A stretch of 64,000 nucleotides of DNA from Coxiellaceae bacterium (GCA_029212885.1 JARGPC010000001.1:62001-126000), one strand, 5' to 3'; positions 29,389 to 39,069 are shown, numbered from the stretch's first letter. Program-made: numbers and translations. The notes: generated by a model from the letters alone, not told the origin.

Positions 29389-30900
29389 TCAACTAATTAC
29401 ACACAAAGGAAAACTAAAACCGCCAACATCTTCATCTTCGCATACAGGCTCAGGGGCCATTATAGGCTTTCTTCGCGGCCTTATTAGCAGCTCAGGCCGA
29501 TCTGCTCTTACATAAGCCCCTATGACTTTGCTATAAGCCCTAGCTGTCTCGAGATGACCAGCATCTATTGCGACATCAATGGCTGACTTACCATCTTTAC
29601 GCTTGGCTTCCAGTAAAAATCGTTTAGTGTTTACGCCAATGGAGGAATGCCTAGCTGCTATAATCGCTCGCGCATAGGCAAGCGCTACGTCTGTATTACC
29701 TGCTTTCATAGCTTGATGAATAGCTGGGGCTCCTCGATACATCGCTAACACAAATTGCTTTTTACGTTCACGCGTAAGGTTTTCTACTGCAGTTTCCAAT
29801 ACAAGCTTTATGAATGCTTGCGCAAAAGCAATGTGCTTTTCTATTATTGCAATAACAAGCGGACGACAATTTACAGTGTCACTTTGATGTAATAAGTGCT
29901 GTTTTTCAGCATAGGGCAATTGCTCTTCTGGTGCTTCGAGGATTAGCCGACAAAAAGCTATCGGCGCTTGTACATGCCCTTCACTAATAGCACCGTTTAA
30001 TGCTGTAACTTTTCTTTCATCACAGCCACGCAATATTTCTGTTTTAGTTTTAATGGGCACGATAGACGTGTGTTGATTTAACGTCCTTGATACGGCCTGC
30101 TCAACGGATTCGGTGAGGCCATGCAACAATGCATATTGTATATAATCCGTATTGTTAATTTTATCTCTATCCACGGACTCCAAAACACCGCTTTCATCAT
30201 AAGGCCGCAATGCTCTGGGGTTATTATAAAATATCAACGTCAAGCTTTTAAGCACAGGGAAATAAGTTTGATGAATATTTTTTTCTGATAAAAAATGCGC
30301 TAAACGTAAGGACTTCACCTGATTGGTATCGCGACACTCTATAATTTGGTGGCTCTTAGTACTGTTCGGATCATAGAAATGGACACTGTATTTTTCAGGC
30401 TCTTCATATACCACCACTACAGCCATCATATGGTTTTCAGATGACAATAAGAATCGCCTGATATCACCCATAGCCATTCCCTGACAAACTAAATGCAAAG
30501 CTTTGCCTAAACCATTTTTCTCAATAGCACTAAAGATATAGCGATCACCACGAAAACATATCTTTTCTTTATCAAACCGATTTAACGGTAAATTCGTTCT
30601 ATCAATCGCTTCTTTTGACCCTAACGTGCGATGGTAACTTTTCGGATCACGCCGATCAAAATTTTCGATAAAGTATTTCGACATTTGACGACAGCATAAG
30701 CTTTCTCCGTAAAATTTTGAATTCCATGACTTCCTTGAACCCTTGGTCCAATAGCCATGCTTCCATTTATTTTTTACAGTTAGCCTACGGGGATTCGTAC
30801 TAAGTCTTGCTAGGGTTTGTTCACGATGAGCAGCAAACATTTCACCTACTGGACGAGCCGCTTCTTCCGCCTTAACCTCATCATCGCTATCGTCGCGCAT
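29389..30900 (-). CDS. ShET2/EspL-like candidate cysteine-protease effector with repeat C-terminus
   Basis: A 503-residue protein. The N-terminal half carries a possible papain-like triad: Cys69 or Cys70 in GESLCCRQMSKYF, His157 in SENHMMAVVVVYEE and Asp177 in FYDPNSTKSH. That pattern (Cys near CR-x-S, then NH-x2-A, then DPN-x-T) resembles the ShET2/EspL family, whose EspL member cleaves host RHIM proteins. Residues about 240-460 are helical repeats of ankyrin type (AINGAISEGH-like, APAIHQAMKAGNTDVALAYA, SAIDVAIDAGHLETARAYS). The call rests on remembered family motifs and needs a profile search. No signal peptide; it would need a secretion system not in view. Confidence 0.5.
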   Translation of the reverse strand: MRDDSDDEVKAEEAARPVGEMFAAHREQTLARLSTNPRRLTVKNKWKHGYWTKGSRKSWNSKFYGESLCCRQMSKYFIENFDRRDPKSYHRTLGSKEAIDRTNLPLNRFDKEKICFRGDRYIFSAIEKNGLGKALHLVCQGMAMGDIRRFLLSSENHMMAVVVVYEEPEKYSVHFYDPNSTKSHQIIECRDTNQVKSLRLAHFLSEKNIHQTYFPVLKSLTLIFYNNPRALRPYDESGVLESVDRDKINNTDYIQYALLHGLTESVEQAVSRTLNQHTSIVPIKTKTEILRGCDERKVTALNGAISEGHVQAPIAFCRLILEAPEEQLPYAEKQHLLHQSDTVNCRPLVIAIIEKHIAFAQAFIKLVLETAVENLTRERKKQFVLAMYRGAPAIHQAMKAGNTDVALAYARAIIAARHSSIGVNTKRFLLEAKRKDGKSAIDVAIDAGHLETARAYSKVIGAYVRADRPELLIRPRRKPIMAPEPVCEDEDVGGFSFPLCVIS

Positions 30901-30966
30901 AATGGCACTCCCTTACCATTGATAACTGCACCAATATGCCGATTAAAATCTATTCAGTCAAGTCTG

Positions 30967-31251
30967 TTAGTGTGCATTAGGCACAAAGGTGGCATAGTCA
31001 GCCGCACTTCGCTGCTGCATTATACTGCCTTTTACCCTCACCGATTCATTTGTGCCACTAGGCATAATCCGAAAATCATTATGTGCATTTGATTTACACG
31101 ACTTACAAGCTGCTTTAACTGCAAACATTATCAACACAGCAAATAGCACAGCACATATTCCGATAGCTGCCTGCATACCTCGACCACCCGCTGCTGAAGT
31201 TGATCCACCACCAGTTGAATTATTGCTTAACAGTTGACACAACATACGCAT
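30967..31251 (-). CDS. Small single-pass membrane protein, unknown function
   Basis: A 94-residue protein from the ATG at 31251, which has AAGGAAAA upstream; an ATG at 31305 would add 18 basic residues. It has a Gly/Ser-rich start, one transmembrane helix (AIGICAVLFAVLIMFAVKAA) and a polar tail with a CKSCKS motif just after the helix. It lies 66 nt upstream of the ShET2/EspL-like gene on the same strand, so it may be cotranscribed. No family is recognised. Confidence 0.55.
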   Translation of the reverse strand: MRMLCQLLSNNSTGGGSTSAAGGRGMQAAIGICAVLFAVLIMFAVKAACKSCKSNAHNDFRIMPSGTNESVRVKGSIMQQRSAADYATFVPNAH

Positions 31252-31496
31252 ACATTTTCCTTTTTTTATCCTATATGACTCCCAACGCGAAAGTAGCATT
31301 GCCATACAGTCGTGACAACGTTATATGTGTTTGACTATTACTAGTTATTGAAATTGTAAAACCATTCGAGCAAAAAAATCTTGCCACTTCATCCTTATAT
31401 AAAATATAGAAAGCACTAAACCACAGTATTTAACACTATTAATATGTTGTAGCATCTGAGCCTCCTAAACTAAAACGAGCCAAATGCATTGCATTA

Positions 31497-31516
31497 TGGT
31501 TCCATATATGGTACCA
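31497..31516. promoter_or_regulatory. Palindromic operator of hicAB
   Basis: TGGTTCCATATATGGTACCA is palindromic at 18 of 20 positions and ends 5 nt before the hicA ATG. HicB antitoxins usually repress their own operon through such sites. Confidence 0.65.
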
Positions 31517-31521
31517 TTTAT

Positions 31522-31761
31522 ATGTCAAAGCTTACAAAGACACTTGAAAAAATGAGGAATAATCCTCAAGGCTGGAGGATCAACGACCTTAAGATAATTG
31601 CTGACCGCATACACTTAACTTACCGACAGCCCGGAAGTAGCCATGTAACATTTAGGCCAAAAGCGGGTCAAATATTAACAATCCCCGCTCACAAACCAAT
31701 AAAGCCCATTTATATAAAACGCTTTATTCGCCTAATAGACGATCTAGGAGCAATAAAATGA
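31522..31761 (+). CDS. hicA: HicA toxin (mRNA interferase)
   Basis: A 79-residue HicA protein with a double-stranded-RNA-binding-like fold. The catalytic His is in PGSSHVTFR, followed by TIPAHKPIKPIYIKRFIR, the usual HicA end. HicA cleaves mRNA and is neutralised by HicB. The start at 31522 is chosen because an earlier ATG at 31489 would translate through the palindromic operator. It overlaps hicB by 4 nt (ATGA), giving coupled translation. Confidence 0.93.
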   Translation: MSKLTKTLEKMRNNPQGWRINDLKIIADRIHLTYRQPGSSHVTFRPKAGQILTIPAHKPIKPIYIKRFIRLIDDLGAIK

Positions 31762-32117
31762 ACGCATTTGAGTATCCAATTACCGTACGCCCCCTACCTC
31801 AAGAAGATGGCGGCGGCTATTTAGCTGAAGCACCCGACCTGGCAGGGTGTATCGCAGATGGAGAAACCATTGCTGAGGCATTACATGATATTGAGCTTGC
31901 AATTAAAGCCTGGATAGCAACAGCAACAGAATTTGGCGACCCCATCCCCAAACCAAGCGTCGCCATGAACTACAGCGGGCAATGGCGAATACGCGTCCCT
32001 AAACATCTGCATGCCGCACTTGCACTTCAAGCAAAAGAAGAAGGCGTTAGCTTAAACATGCTAGCAACCACCCTACTTGCTGAAAGCATGGGAAAGAAAC
32101 TTGCTGAAAAACACTAG
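31758..32117 (+). CDS. hicB: HicB antitoxin
   Basis: A 119-residue antitoxin. Residues 1-70 are the HicB RNase H-like fold (DGGGYLAEAPDLAGCIADGE) that blocks HicA. Residues 75-119 are a ribbon-helix-helix DNA-binding part (SGQWRIRVPKHLHAALALQA, then GVSLNMLATTLLAES) that should bind the palindrome in front of hicA. It starts within the last codon of hicA. Confidence 0.94.
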   Translation: MNAFEYPITVRPLPQEDGGGYLAEAPDLAGCIADGETIAEALHDIELAIKAWIATATEFGDPIPKPSVAMNYSGQWRIRVPKHLHAALALQAKEEGVSLNMLATTLLAESMGKKLAEKH

Positions 32118-32395
32118 CAACCCCTATCCCGTGTTAGCCTATAAAAAATTGCAAAAATTGTAATGGAAAAACACAAGACAAACGCCAGACCAAAACCGAC
32201 TACTATTTCCCAATCGTCATGAACAAAACCATATGCAATAGCACTAAGCTGCGTCAAGCAAAATCCTATAAACATAATCAGCGATAATTCTTTAGCACTT
32301 CTTTCTTTAAGGATACGATACAACTGCGGAATAAATAACATAGCATTTACAAATAAACCTACACCAAAAAACCAGTTAATCAGACTAACAGCCAT
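32114..32395 (-). CDS. SemiSWEET/PQ-loop small membrane transporter
   Basis: A 93-residue protein with three transmembrane helices. The PQ-loop motif lies in FIPQLYRILKERSAKELSLI. Its size fits bacterial SemiSWEET sugar transporters, which work as dimers; the substrate is unproven. The start at 32395 has GGGGTGAG upstream and gives the normal family length; an ATG at 32452 would add 19 residues. It is convergent with hicB and overlaps its stop by 4 nt. Confidence 0.8.
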   Translation of the reverse strand: MAVSLINWFFGVGLFVNAMLFIPQLYRILKERSAKELSLIMFIGFCLTQLSAIAYGFVHDDWEIVVGFGLAFVLCFSITIFAIFYRLTRDRGC

Positions 32396-32667
32396 TAGCT
32401 CACCCCTTTTTTTAAATGGTATTGTTAACAATAAATGGTTACCGTTTTTCATCAGCTAAAAATGCGGGCTAAGCATACGGTGCAAAATTGAACTTGTCCA
32501 ATGGATTGACGCATTTGATAATCACCCCTGCCATCAAGCAGAACAAGTGAGCCTTATTTGCTCAGCCACCCCCGCCAAAGCAAGCGGGAAAAGCCCACTC
32601 CGCCGCAAAATCCGCTATGCATATTGTCTACTATAATAGCCCTACCGGAATTGATAAGGCTGACACA

Positions 32668-33417
32668 ATGGGCGAGAGTATGATTGCTGTTAATGGGCTA
32701 ACAAAGCGTTATTCCGGCAACTCCGAACTATCCCTAAAAGGTGTGGATCTCTCTGTATCACAAGGAGATTTTTATGGCCTGCTTGGGCCTAATGGCTGTG
32801 GGAAAACAACCCTTATCTCCATCATGACCGGCTTAATTACTGCTTCTTCAGGCTCCGTTACCGTCAAGGGCTTTAACGTAAGCAACCAAATGCGTCAGGT
32901 CAAACCGATGACTGGCCTGATCCCCCAAGATATCGCCATGTATGGCAGCCTTTCTATAATCGACAACCTAAAATTCTTTGGTCGCCTGTATGGATTGCAT
33001 GGAAAATTACTCAAAGAACGTATTGATGAATGCTTAACGATTGCTCACCTAACACACGTGACAAAGCGACCCATTATGAACTATTCAGGTGGCATGCAGC
33101 GACGTGCTAATTTGGTGATTGGCTTAATCCATCGACCACAAGTCATTTATTTGGATGAACCAACCGTCAATGTTGACCCCCAATCTAGAAATGTGATCTT
33201 TAAAATTCTAAAAGCACTTAATGCATCAGGTACTACAATGCTCTATACCACGCACTATTTAGAAGAAGCACAAGAGATGTGTAATCGTGTAGCAGTGATG
33301 GACGATGGCAAAGTCATTACCGTCGGCTCACCCAATGAGTTAATTACTAAAAGCGATACCGCCAAAGACTTAGGCGATGTTTTCTTAGAGCTTACAGGTC
33401 ATCAATTACGGGACTAA
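32668..33417 (+). CDS. ABC transporter ATP-binding protein
   Basis: A 249-residue ATPase with all the ABC motifs in order: Walker A GLLGPNGCGKTTL, Q-loop LIPQDIAMYG, signature NYSGGMQRR, Walker B VIYLDEPTVNVDP and the H-loop TTHYLEEA. It resembles the DrrA/CcmA-type exporters of drugs or lipids. An upstream ATG at 32617 gives an atypical leader; 32668 has AAGG at usable spacing, and 32680 (MIAVNGL) is another option. The permease gene starts 4 nt after its end. Confidence 0.93.
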   Translation: MGESMIAVNGLTKRYSGNSELSLKGVDLSVSQGDFYGLLGPNGCGKTTLISIMTGLITASSGSVTVKGFNVSNQMRQVKPMTGLIPQDIAMYGSLSIIDNLKFFGRLYGLHGKLLKERIDECLTIAHLTHVTKRPIMNYSGGMQRRANLVIGLIHRPQVIYLDEPTVNVDPQSRNVIFKILKALNASGTTMLYTTHYLEEAQEMCNRVAVMDDGKVITVGSPNELITKSDTAKDLGDVFLELTGHQLRD

Positions 33418-33421
33418 TAGC

Positions 33422-34678
33422 ATGGTTATATTTGCCATTATCATCAAGGAAATTCGATTATTAATCCGCGATAAAATCGGCCTACTCATTTTATTTATCT
33501 TGCCTGTATTTTTATTAGTGCTAGTGAGCTTAAGTCAACAAAACACCGATAATCCAGCAAAAAGCTTGAGCGTATTACTACTCAACCAAGATACCGGAAA
33601 ATCGGGCAGGGAAATTGCCAAGCAGCTGATAAAAAAAGCTGATTTTAAAATTGTCGAATACCATTTAAGCAGCTCAAACACCAAGCAAAAAGCTAAAAAC
33701 CAAGTCGCCTCTGGCCACTATGATGCATTTATTATTATTGATAAAAACCTAAGCAAGGACATCAAGAAAAACCTACGTCAACTTGCCACTAAAAGATCAA
33801 AAGCCAAAATTACGTTAAATTCTGTGCTGATATATACCGACCCTACCATACCTCAAAGCGTTGTAAAAAGCTTAAAAAGCGGGCTCGATTACATGCTACA
33901 GACCATTCAGCTTGAAGCAACACAAAATATGCTTATTCGAAGCCGTCAGATTACCGACACAAAATCAGTAGAAAAATGGTTCAACCTGGAACAACACTTT
34001 GCTTCAACCTCAAAAACAGAAAGTAAAAAAGGCTTCGTGTCAAACCCGAACACAGTACAACAAAATGTTCCCGCTTGGACATTGTTTGGCATGTTTTTTA
34101 TTGTGATCCCACTGGCAGGCCAAATGATAAGAGAACGCTCCATGGGCGTAATTCAACGCATTCGTATTTCCCCCGTACCTCAAATAGTCCATGTGATTGG
34201 GCGTGTTATTTGTTATCTGGTTTTAAATATTATACAAATGAGCTTTATGCTGTTAGTTGCAGTTTACCTGTTGCCGCACTTTGATTTACCCGCATTAAAC
34301 TTAGCCGGGCATGTCGACTTTGTTTACCTTGTTGGTTTTTGTGCATCACTGGCAGCTATTGGCTTTGGCCTATTGATTGGCATGTATGCCACCAGTTATC
34401 AGCAAGCCACCATTCTAGGGCCCTTCATTATCATCATTGTGGCGGCAGTCAGTGGAATATTTGTTCCAATGTACTTGATGCCTGATAGCTTAAAATATAT
34501 CAGTGAATTCTCACCCCTCTATTGGGCACAAAATGCTTTCTTAGATATTTTTGTGCGCAATGTGGGCTTTGGAAGCCTGTGGCCAAATATGCTGAAACTG
34601 ATTGGCTTCTTTATACTGATGCTGATTCTTTCTTTACTGCCTTTCACTCGGCTAATGTCTCATCGTAAAGTGAAGTAG
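33422..34678 (+). CDS. ABC-2 type permease
   Basis: A 418-residue membrane subunit for the preceding ATPase. It has an N-terminal helix after a short cytoplasmic stretch (KEIRLLIRDKIGLLILFILP), a large external domain (residues 40-210) and five or six C-terminal helices beginning near PAWTLFGMFFIVIPLAGQ. ABC-2 exporters of this form move drugs, lipids or polysaccharide precursors. Spacing of 4 nt shows one operon. The substrate is unknown. Confidence 0.92.
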   Translation: MVIFAIIIKEIRLLIRDKIGLLILFILPVFLLVLVSLSQQNTDNPAKSLSVLLLNQDTGKSGREIAKQLIKKADFKIVEYHLSSSNTKQKAKNQVASGHYDAFIIIDKNLSKDIKKNLRQLATKRSKAKITLNSVLIYTDPTIPQSVVKSLKSGLDYMLQTIQLEATQNMLIRSRQITDTKSVEKWFNLEQHFASTSKTESKKGFVSNPNTVQQNVPAWTLFGMFFIVIPLAGQMIRERSMGVIQRIRISPVPQIVHVIGRVICYLVLNIIQMSFMLLVAVYLLPHFDLPALNLAGHVDFVYLVGFCASLAAIGFGLLIGMYATSYQQATILGPFIIIIVAAVSGIFVPMYLMPDSLKYISEFSPLYWAQNAFLDIFVRNVGFGSLWPNMLKLIGFFILMLILSLLPFTRLMSHRKVK

Positions 34679-34698
34679 CCGTTTTTTAAAAGGCAGCA

Positions 34699-34714
34699 AC
34701 AAGAAATTTCTTGT
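34699..34714. promoter_or_regulatory. Perfect 16-bp palindrome
   Basis: ACAAGAAATTTCTTGT is fully symmetric and lies 120 nt before the Bcr/CflA gene and just after the ABC permease. It may be a repressor site for the transporter gene; no T-run supports a terminator. Confidence 0.35.
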
Positions 34715-34777
34715 GTTAACTCTAACCAACACAGTCTTGAATTTTAGGATAAGATATATGAATCCCTGCCAAAGCCT

Positions 34778-34808
34778 GCCCCGGGCAAGGACCCGGGGCC
34801 AGGGACGA
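34778..34808. repeat. Dispersed GC-rich palindrome (GCCCCGGG/CCCGGGGC)
   Basis: Arms at 34778-34785 and 34792-34799 surround a six-base loop, and an AGGGACGACAG tail follows. It belongs with the similar elements near 11.3, 51.3 and 53.9 kb. It lies in the leader of the Bcr/CflA gene. Confidence 0.6.
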
Positions 34809-34834
34809 CAGAAGTGTTCGATTTAAGGGAATAA

Positions 34835-36025
34835 ATGAACAAATCTCTACTGATATTATACCTAGCCAGCCTTGGGATATTCGCCCCGATCTCAACGGAC
34901 ATCTATTTATCGTCAATGCCTATTATCAGCCAGCAAATGGATGCCAGCCATGCTGAAATCCAACTAACACTGTCTTTATTTTTTATCGCATTTGCATTGA
35001 TGCAATTATTTTGGGGACCGCTGTCCGACCGTTATGGCCGTAAACCCATTGTATTATCTGGGCTAGTGCTCTTTATCATTAGCTCAGTATTAGCCGCACT
35101 AAGCACCACCATTCATATGCTAGTCTGGATGCGCTTATTACAAGCCATCGGCGCCTGTTCAGGTGCAGTGATGACGCTGGCAATTACCAAAGATTTATTC
35201 CCTGAAAAAAAAGAGCTCACCCAAGTGTTGCGCATCACCATCACCGTGGTATTTATCGCTCCAATGATTGGCCCTATCATTGGCAGTAACCTCTTAGAAT
35301 GGTTTGATTGGCAGGCCAATTTTTATTTCTTAGCCATATACGGAACAGCATTATTATTCGCAGCTTGCTTTATTAAAGAAAGCTTCCCAGCTAAAAAACG
35401 CAACCCACCGCCGATATCTACTTTATTAGGTAGCTACTGGCAACAACTTAAATACCCACCGTTTTTTTTACCGATGTTAGCAGCTGGCACTAATTTTAGT
35501 GTGATGTTTTCTTTTATTGCTGCATCACCTTTTATTTACATTACAATTTACCATGTGCCTAAACAGTATTTCGGTTACCTGTTTGCTATCAATGCATCGG
35601 GGCTTATTATTGCAACAATACTCGCACGCGTATTACGGAAATTTAATTTTAATGATAAAAACATACTAACACTCGGACTCAGCATTGGCATGACCGGCGC
35701 TGTGATCATGGTCATCACACTTAGCATCTGGCCAAACACACTGTGGAGCGTAGCCCCGCCTTGCTTTATTGCCACTTTTGGTATTGGCATGCTATTTGCG
35801 GAATTAAATAGCTTAGCATTGCATCACTCAATCCAACACACCGGCATCACCGCCGCCCTAGTCGGCACTGGCCGCTACACGGTTGCGGGACTTGCCAGCC
35901 TACTAATTGGCGTCATTATTCACACCAGCGCAATGCCGCTAGCCTTCACCATGATTGGGTTTATTTTTATAACATCGGCGTGCATGTTTCTATTTTTTCG
36001 ACTACCTAAAACCAAGCCAAAGTAA
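34835..36025 (+). CDS. Bcr/CflA-type MFS drug efflux transporter
   Basis: A 396-residue protein with twelve helices. The start SLGIFAPISTDIYLSSMP and motif A GPLSDRYGRKPIVLSG are typical of Bcr/CflA transporters, as is the PMIGPIIGS stretch of motif C. Members expel bicyclomycin, chloramphenicol or similar compounds. It is convergent with nadB with a short gap. Confidence 0.92.
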   Translation: MNKSLLILYLASLGIFAPISTDIYLSSMPIISQQMDASHAEIQLTLSLFFIAFALMQLFWGPLSDRYGRKPIVLSGLVLFIISSVLAALSTTIHMLVWMRLLQAIGACSGAVMTLAITKDLFPEKKELTQVLRITITVVFIAPMIGPIIGSNLLEWFDWQANFYFLAIYGTALLFAACFIKESFPAKKRNPPPISTLLGSYWQQLKYPPFFLPMLAAGTNFSVMFSFIAASPFIYITIYHVPKQYFGYLFAINASGLIIATILARVLRKFNFNDKNILTLGLSIGMTGAVIMVITLSIWPNTLWSVAPPCFIATFGIGMLFAELNSLALHHSIQHTGITAALVGTGRYTVAGLASLLIGVIIHTSAMPLAFTMIGFIFITSACMFLFFRLPKTKPK

Positions 36026-36037
36026 CTACCGCCAAGA

Positions 36038-37636
36038 TTAGACGGTTTTTAAAAGCTTATACGCCGGTGGTGTTAATATCGTTGGCTGTGGATTGGGCAA
36101 TGCATCCGGGTGATCAATATTAAAATGCAACCCGCGTGATTCATGGCGCTGCAATGCAGACTCGATAACCAACAATGCTACCTGCACCATGCTGCGGCAT
36201 TCGATCAGTGTCTTATTAAGGTGCGCGGTTGAAAATACCGCCTCAAGCTCTGCAGACCATTGCTGCAACTGCTCATGCGCCTGCAATAACAACCCATCGC
36301 AACGCACAATACCCGCTGTACGCCACATTAATTCTTGCACCTCAGCGATACGCTCTTCAGTATCAAAATCTACGGCTAATTGATGTATATTCAACCAAGG
36401 CGAATTAATTTCGATTAACAGTGGCTGTTGTAATAATTGACGTACGATAGCAGCGCTGGCACTGGCAGCAAATACCAAGCATTCTAATAATGAATTACTC
36501 GCCATGCGATTAGCACCATGCAAACCGGTATAAGCCACTTCACCAATCGCAAATAAATTGACGATATCCGTCGCACCATTAAGGTCTGTCATCACACCAC
36601 CGCAGGTATAATGCGCTGCTGGCACCACAGGAATAGCTTGTTGCGTTATATCAATATCGAATTCCAAACAACGCTGATAAATCGTTGGAAACATGCGTCG
36701 AATATCTTCATCAGCAAGGTGTGAAATATCCAACAACACATAATCGCAATCATTACTCTTTATTTCTGCCTCTATCGCTCGGGCTACGATATCACGCGGT
36801 GCCATTTCTTCACGCGAATCGTAGCGCTGCATAAAACGCTCACCGTTTGGCAAACGTAAAATCGCACCTTCACCACGCAACACTTCACTAATTAAAAATG
36901 ATTTCGCTTCTGGGTGATATAAACAGGTAGGATGAAATTGATTAAATTCTAAGTTAGCCACGCGACAACCAGCACGCCATGCCATAGCAATACCATCACC
37001 GGTCGCTTGATTGGAGTTGCTGGTATAACGATAACAACCACTCGCACCACCTGTCGCTAACACGGTTTTATGTGCAACAAAGTGGTGCACCTCTTGCGTA
37101 TCATTATGCAACAATGTTGCACCAACGCATTCATCTGCTTGCATAATTAAATCAATTGCCGTGTATTCTGTAAAACAATCAATTTTTGGATGCGATAACG
37201 CTTGCTCAGCTAAGGTTTTAACCACTGCCACACCCGTTTTATCCGCTACATGCAAAATACGACGATGACTGTGACCACCCTCTTGAGTCAAATGCAATTG
37301 ATCATGCTGCTCCGGTTGATGAGTAAAACCAACACCGCGACGCATTAAAAATTCTATCGCTTGCTTGCCTCGACGCACCACAAAATCAACCACGCTGGGA
37401 TCACACAAACCTGCACCAGCATTTAATGTATCTTGCACATGCGCATCAAAGCTGTCTTCTTGCTCAGACATGACAGCGGCAATACCACCCTGCGCACGTG
37501 GCGACGAACCAGCAACCAAATCAGCTTTACTGATTAAAGCAATATGATAATGATCAGCCAAGCTCAACGCCAAGGCCAAACCGGCAGCACCGCTGCCGAT
37601 AACCAAAATATCGTAGTTATGTGTTTCTGTGTGCAT
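36038..37636 (-). CDS. nadB: L-aspartate oxidase
   Basis: NadB oxidises aspartate to iminoaspartate, the first step of de novo NAD synthesis. The 532-residue flavoprotein has the FAD motif VIGSGAAGLALALSLA near the start, SPRAQGGIAAVM, the active-site region HFVAHKTVLATGG, and AAHYTCGGVMTD with NRMASNSLLECLVFA. Size and motifs fit NadB and not succinate dehydrogenase. Its ATG overlaps the stop of the upstream M20 peptidase by one base (TAATG). Confidence 0.96.
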   Translation of the reverse strand: MHTETHNYDILVIGSGAAGLALALSLADHYHIALISKADLVAGSSPRAQGGIAAVMSEQEDSFDAHVQDTLNAGAGLCDPSVVDFVVRRGKQAIEFLMRRGVGFTHQPEQHDQLHLTQEGGHSHRRILHVADKTGVAVVKTLAEQALSHPKIDCFTEYTAIDLIMQADECVGATLLHNDTQEVHHFVAHKTVLATGGASGCYRYTSNSNQATGDGIAMAWRAGCRVANLEFNQFHPTCLYHPEAKSFLISEVLRGEGAILRLPNGERFMQRYDSREEMAPRDIVARAIEAEIKSNDCDYVLLDISHLADEDIRRMFPTIYQRCLEFDIDITQQAIPVVPAAHYTCGGVMTDLNGATDIVNLFAIGEVAYTGLHGANRMASNSLLECLVFAASASAAIVRQLLQQPLLIEINSPWLNIHQLAVDFDTEERIAEVQELMWRTAGIVRCDGLLLQAHEQLQQWSAELEAVFSTAHLNKTLIECRSMVQVALLVIESALQRHESRGLHFNIDHPDALPNPQPTILTPPAYKLLKTV

Positions 37637-39069
37637 TAGTCTCTAATATGATGAGCGGCAATCACTGACGCCACACAACCGGTCAGTTTTTTTGCCATAG
37701 GCAAATGAATAAATTCGTTTGGGCCGTGCGCATTTGAATGCGGGCCTAACACGCCTGTAATTAAAAATTGAGCTTCAGGATAAATATCACCCAACATGCC
37801 CATAAAAGGAATACTGCCGCCTTCGCCATGATAAGCTGCCGGTTTACCATAAAATGTTTCTGACGCTTTATCACAAGCATCCGCTAACCAGTCACTAATG
37901 GCTGGCGCATTCCAACCAGGTCCATGCTCAAAGAAATCAGCTTCTACTGTTGCACCATAAGGTGCATCATTTTCCAATAACGCTTTTAACTCAGGGATAA
38001 CCGCTTCAGGGTTTAATGTAGGTGCTAGGCGCACTGATAATTTAAAACTGATCTCCGGCAAAGTAACATTACCCGCATCGGCAATTGGCGGCAAACCATC
38101 AGCACCTGTAATAGCCACTTGACTACGCCAAGTACGGTTCAATAATAAGTCCGTAGCATCTGATGTCATCGGCTTGGTATTACCATGCCACGCATAGGCA
38201 TCAACCACCTCATCACCTAAAATTTCAGCAGCTTGTTTGGCTTGCTCAATGCGTTGTTGCGGAATATCAACATGTAAAAATTCTGGTAGGATTTTACCGG
38301 TATGATGATCTTCAATGCGATCCATGAGCTCACGCATAATCATCATCGTGCCAGGAATCACACCACTGCCTTGACCAGAGTGCACACCTTCTTTAGCCAC
38401 CTTGACGGTTAGGCTGCCACCCAAAATACCGCGCAAAGAGGTGGTGTTCCACATTTGTTCGTAATTACCGCAACCGGAATCCAACGCAATAATCAAACTT
38501 GGGCTACCAATTCTTGGGGTAAGCTGTTTAAGATAGTGCACTAAATCGACACTGCCACTTTCTTCACTGGCCTCAATCACCACCACACAACGCGAATGCG
38601 GAATGTCATTGGCTTGTAATGTGCTGATGGCGGTTAATGCAGAAAACACGGCATAGCCATCATCGGCGCCACCACGTCCGTACAATTTATCGCCAATCAA
38701 TACTGGCTTCCATGGACCTTTATCTTCGTCCCAACCGACCATTTCAGGCTGCTTGTCGAGATGGCCGTATAATAATATAGTGTCGTCATTTTGACCGGGG
38801 ATATCCATATAGATAAGTGGCGTACGCCCTGGCTCTTCGATAACTTCCAGCTGCATACCTTTAATCGGCTGCTGCTCACACCAATCGACCATTAACTTAA
38901 CCGCTTGATCCATATAGCCATGCGCCTTCCAGTCGGGATCAAACATCACGGACTTATTCGGAATACTGATAAACTCTTCTAATAGTGGCGTGATTTCACT
39001 ATCCCACTTTCGCTGAATGTCATCAAAACATTCGCCCAAACGCTGATTTGTCTCCGCCAAATCGGTCAT
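37636..39069 (-). CDS. M20 family metallopeptidase
   Basis: A 477-residue M20 zinc peptidase. The metal and catalytic motifs are LLYGHLDKQPE (His and Asp), GRGGADDGYAVF (bridging Asp) and EASEESGS (Glu pair), with a later His in ITGVLGPHSNAHGPNEFI. A dimerisation domain lies between residues ~200 and 350. M20 enzymes act as di- or carboxypeptidases; the closest in feel are dipeptidases of the CNDP/PepV kind. It is read through directly into nadB. Confidence 0.9.
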   Translation of the reverse strand: MTDLAETNQRLGECFDDIQRKWDSEITPLLEEFISIPNKSVMFDPDWKAHGYMDQAVKLMVDWCEQQPIKGMQLEVIEEPGRTPLIYMDIPGQNDDTILLYGHLDKQPEMVGWDEDKGPWKPVLIGDKLYGRGGADDGYAVFSALTAISTLQANDIPHSRCVVVIEASEESGSVDLVHYLKQLTPRIGSPSLIIALDSGCGNYEQMWNTTSLRGILGGSLTVKVAKEGVHSGQGSGVIPGTMMIMRELMDRIEDHHTGKILPEFLHVDIPQQRIEQAKQAAEILGDEVVDAYAWHGNTKPMTSDATDLLLNRTWRSQVAITGADGLPPIADAGNVTLPEISFKLSVRLAPTLNPEAVIPELKALLENDAPYGATVEADFFEHGPGWNAPAISDWLADACDKASETFYGKPAAYHGEGGSIPFMGMLGDIYPEAQFLITGVLGPHSNAHGPNEFIHLPMAKKLTGCVASVIAAHHIRD

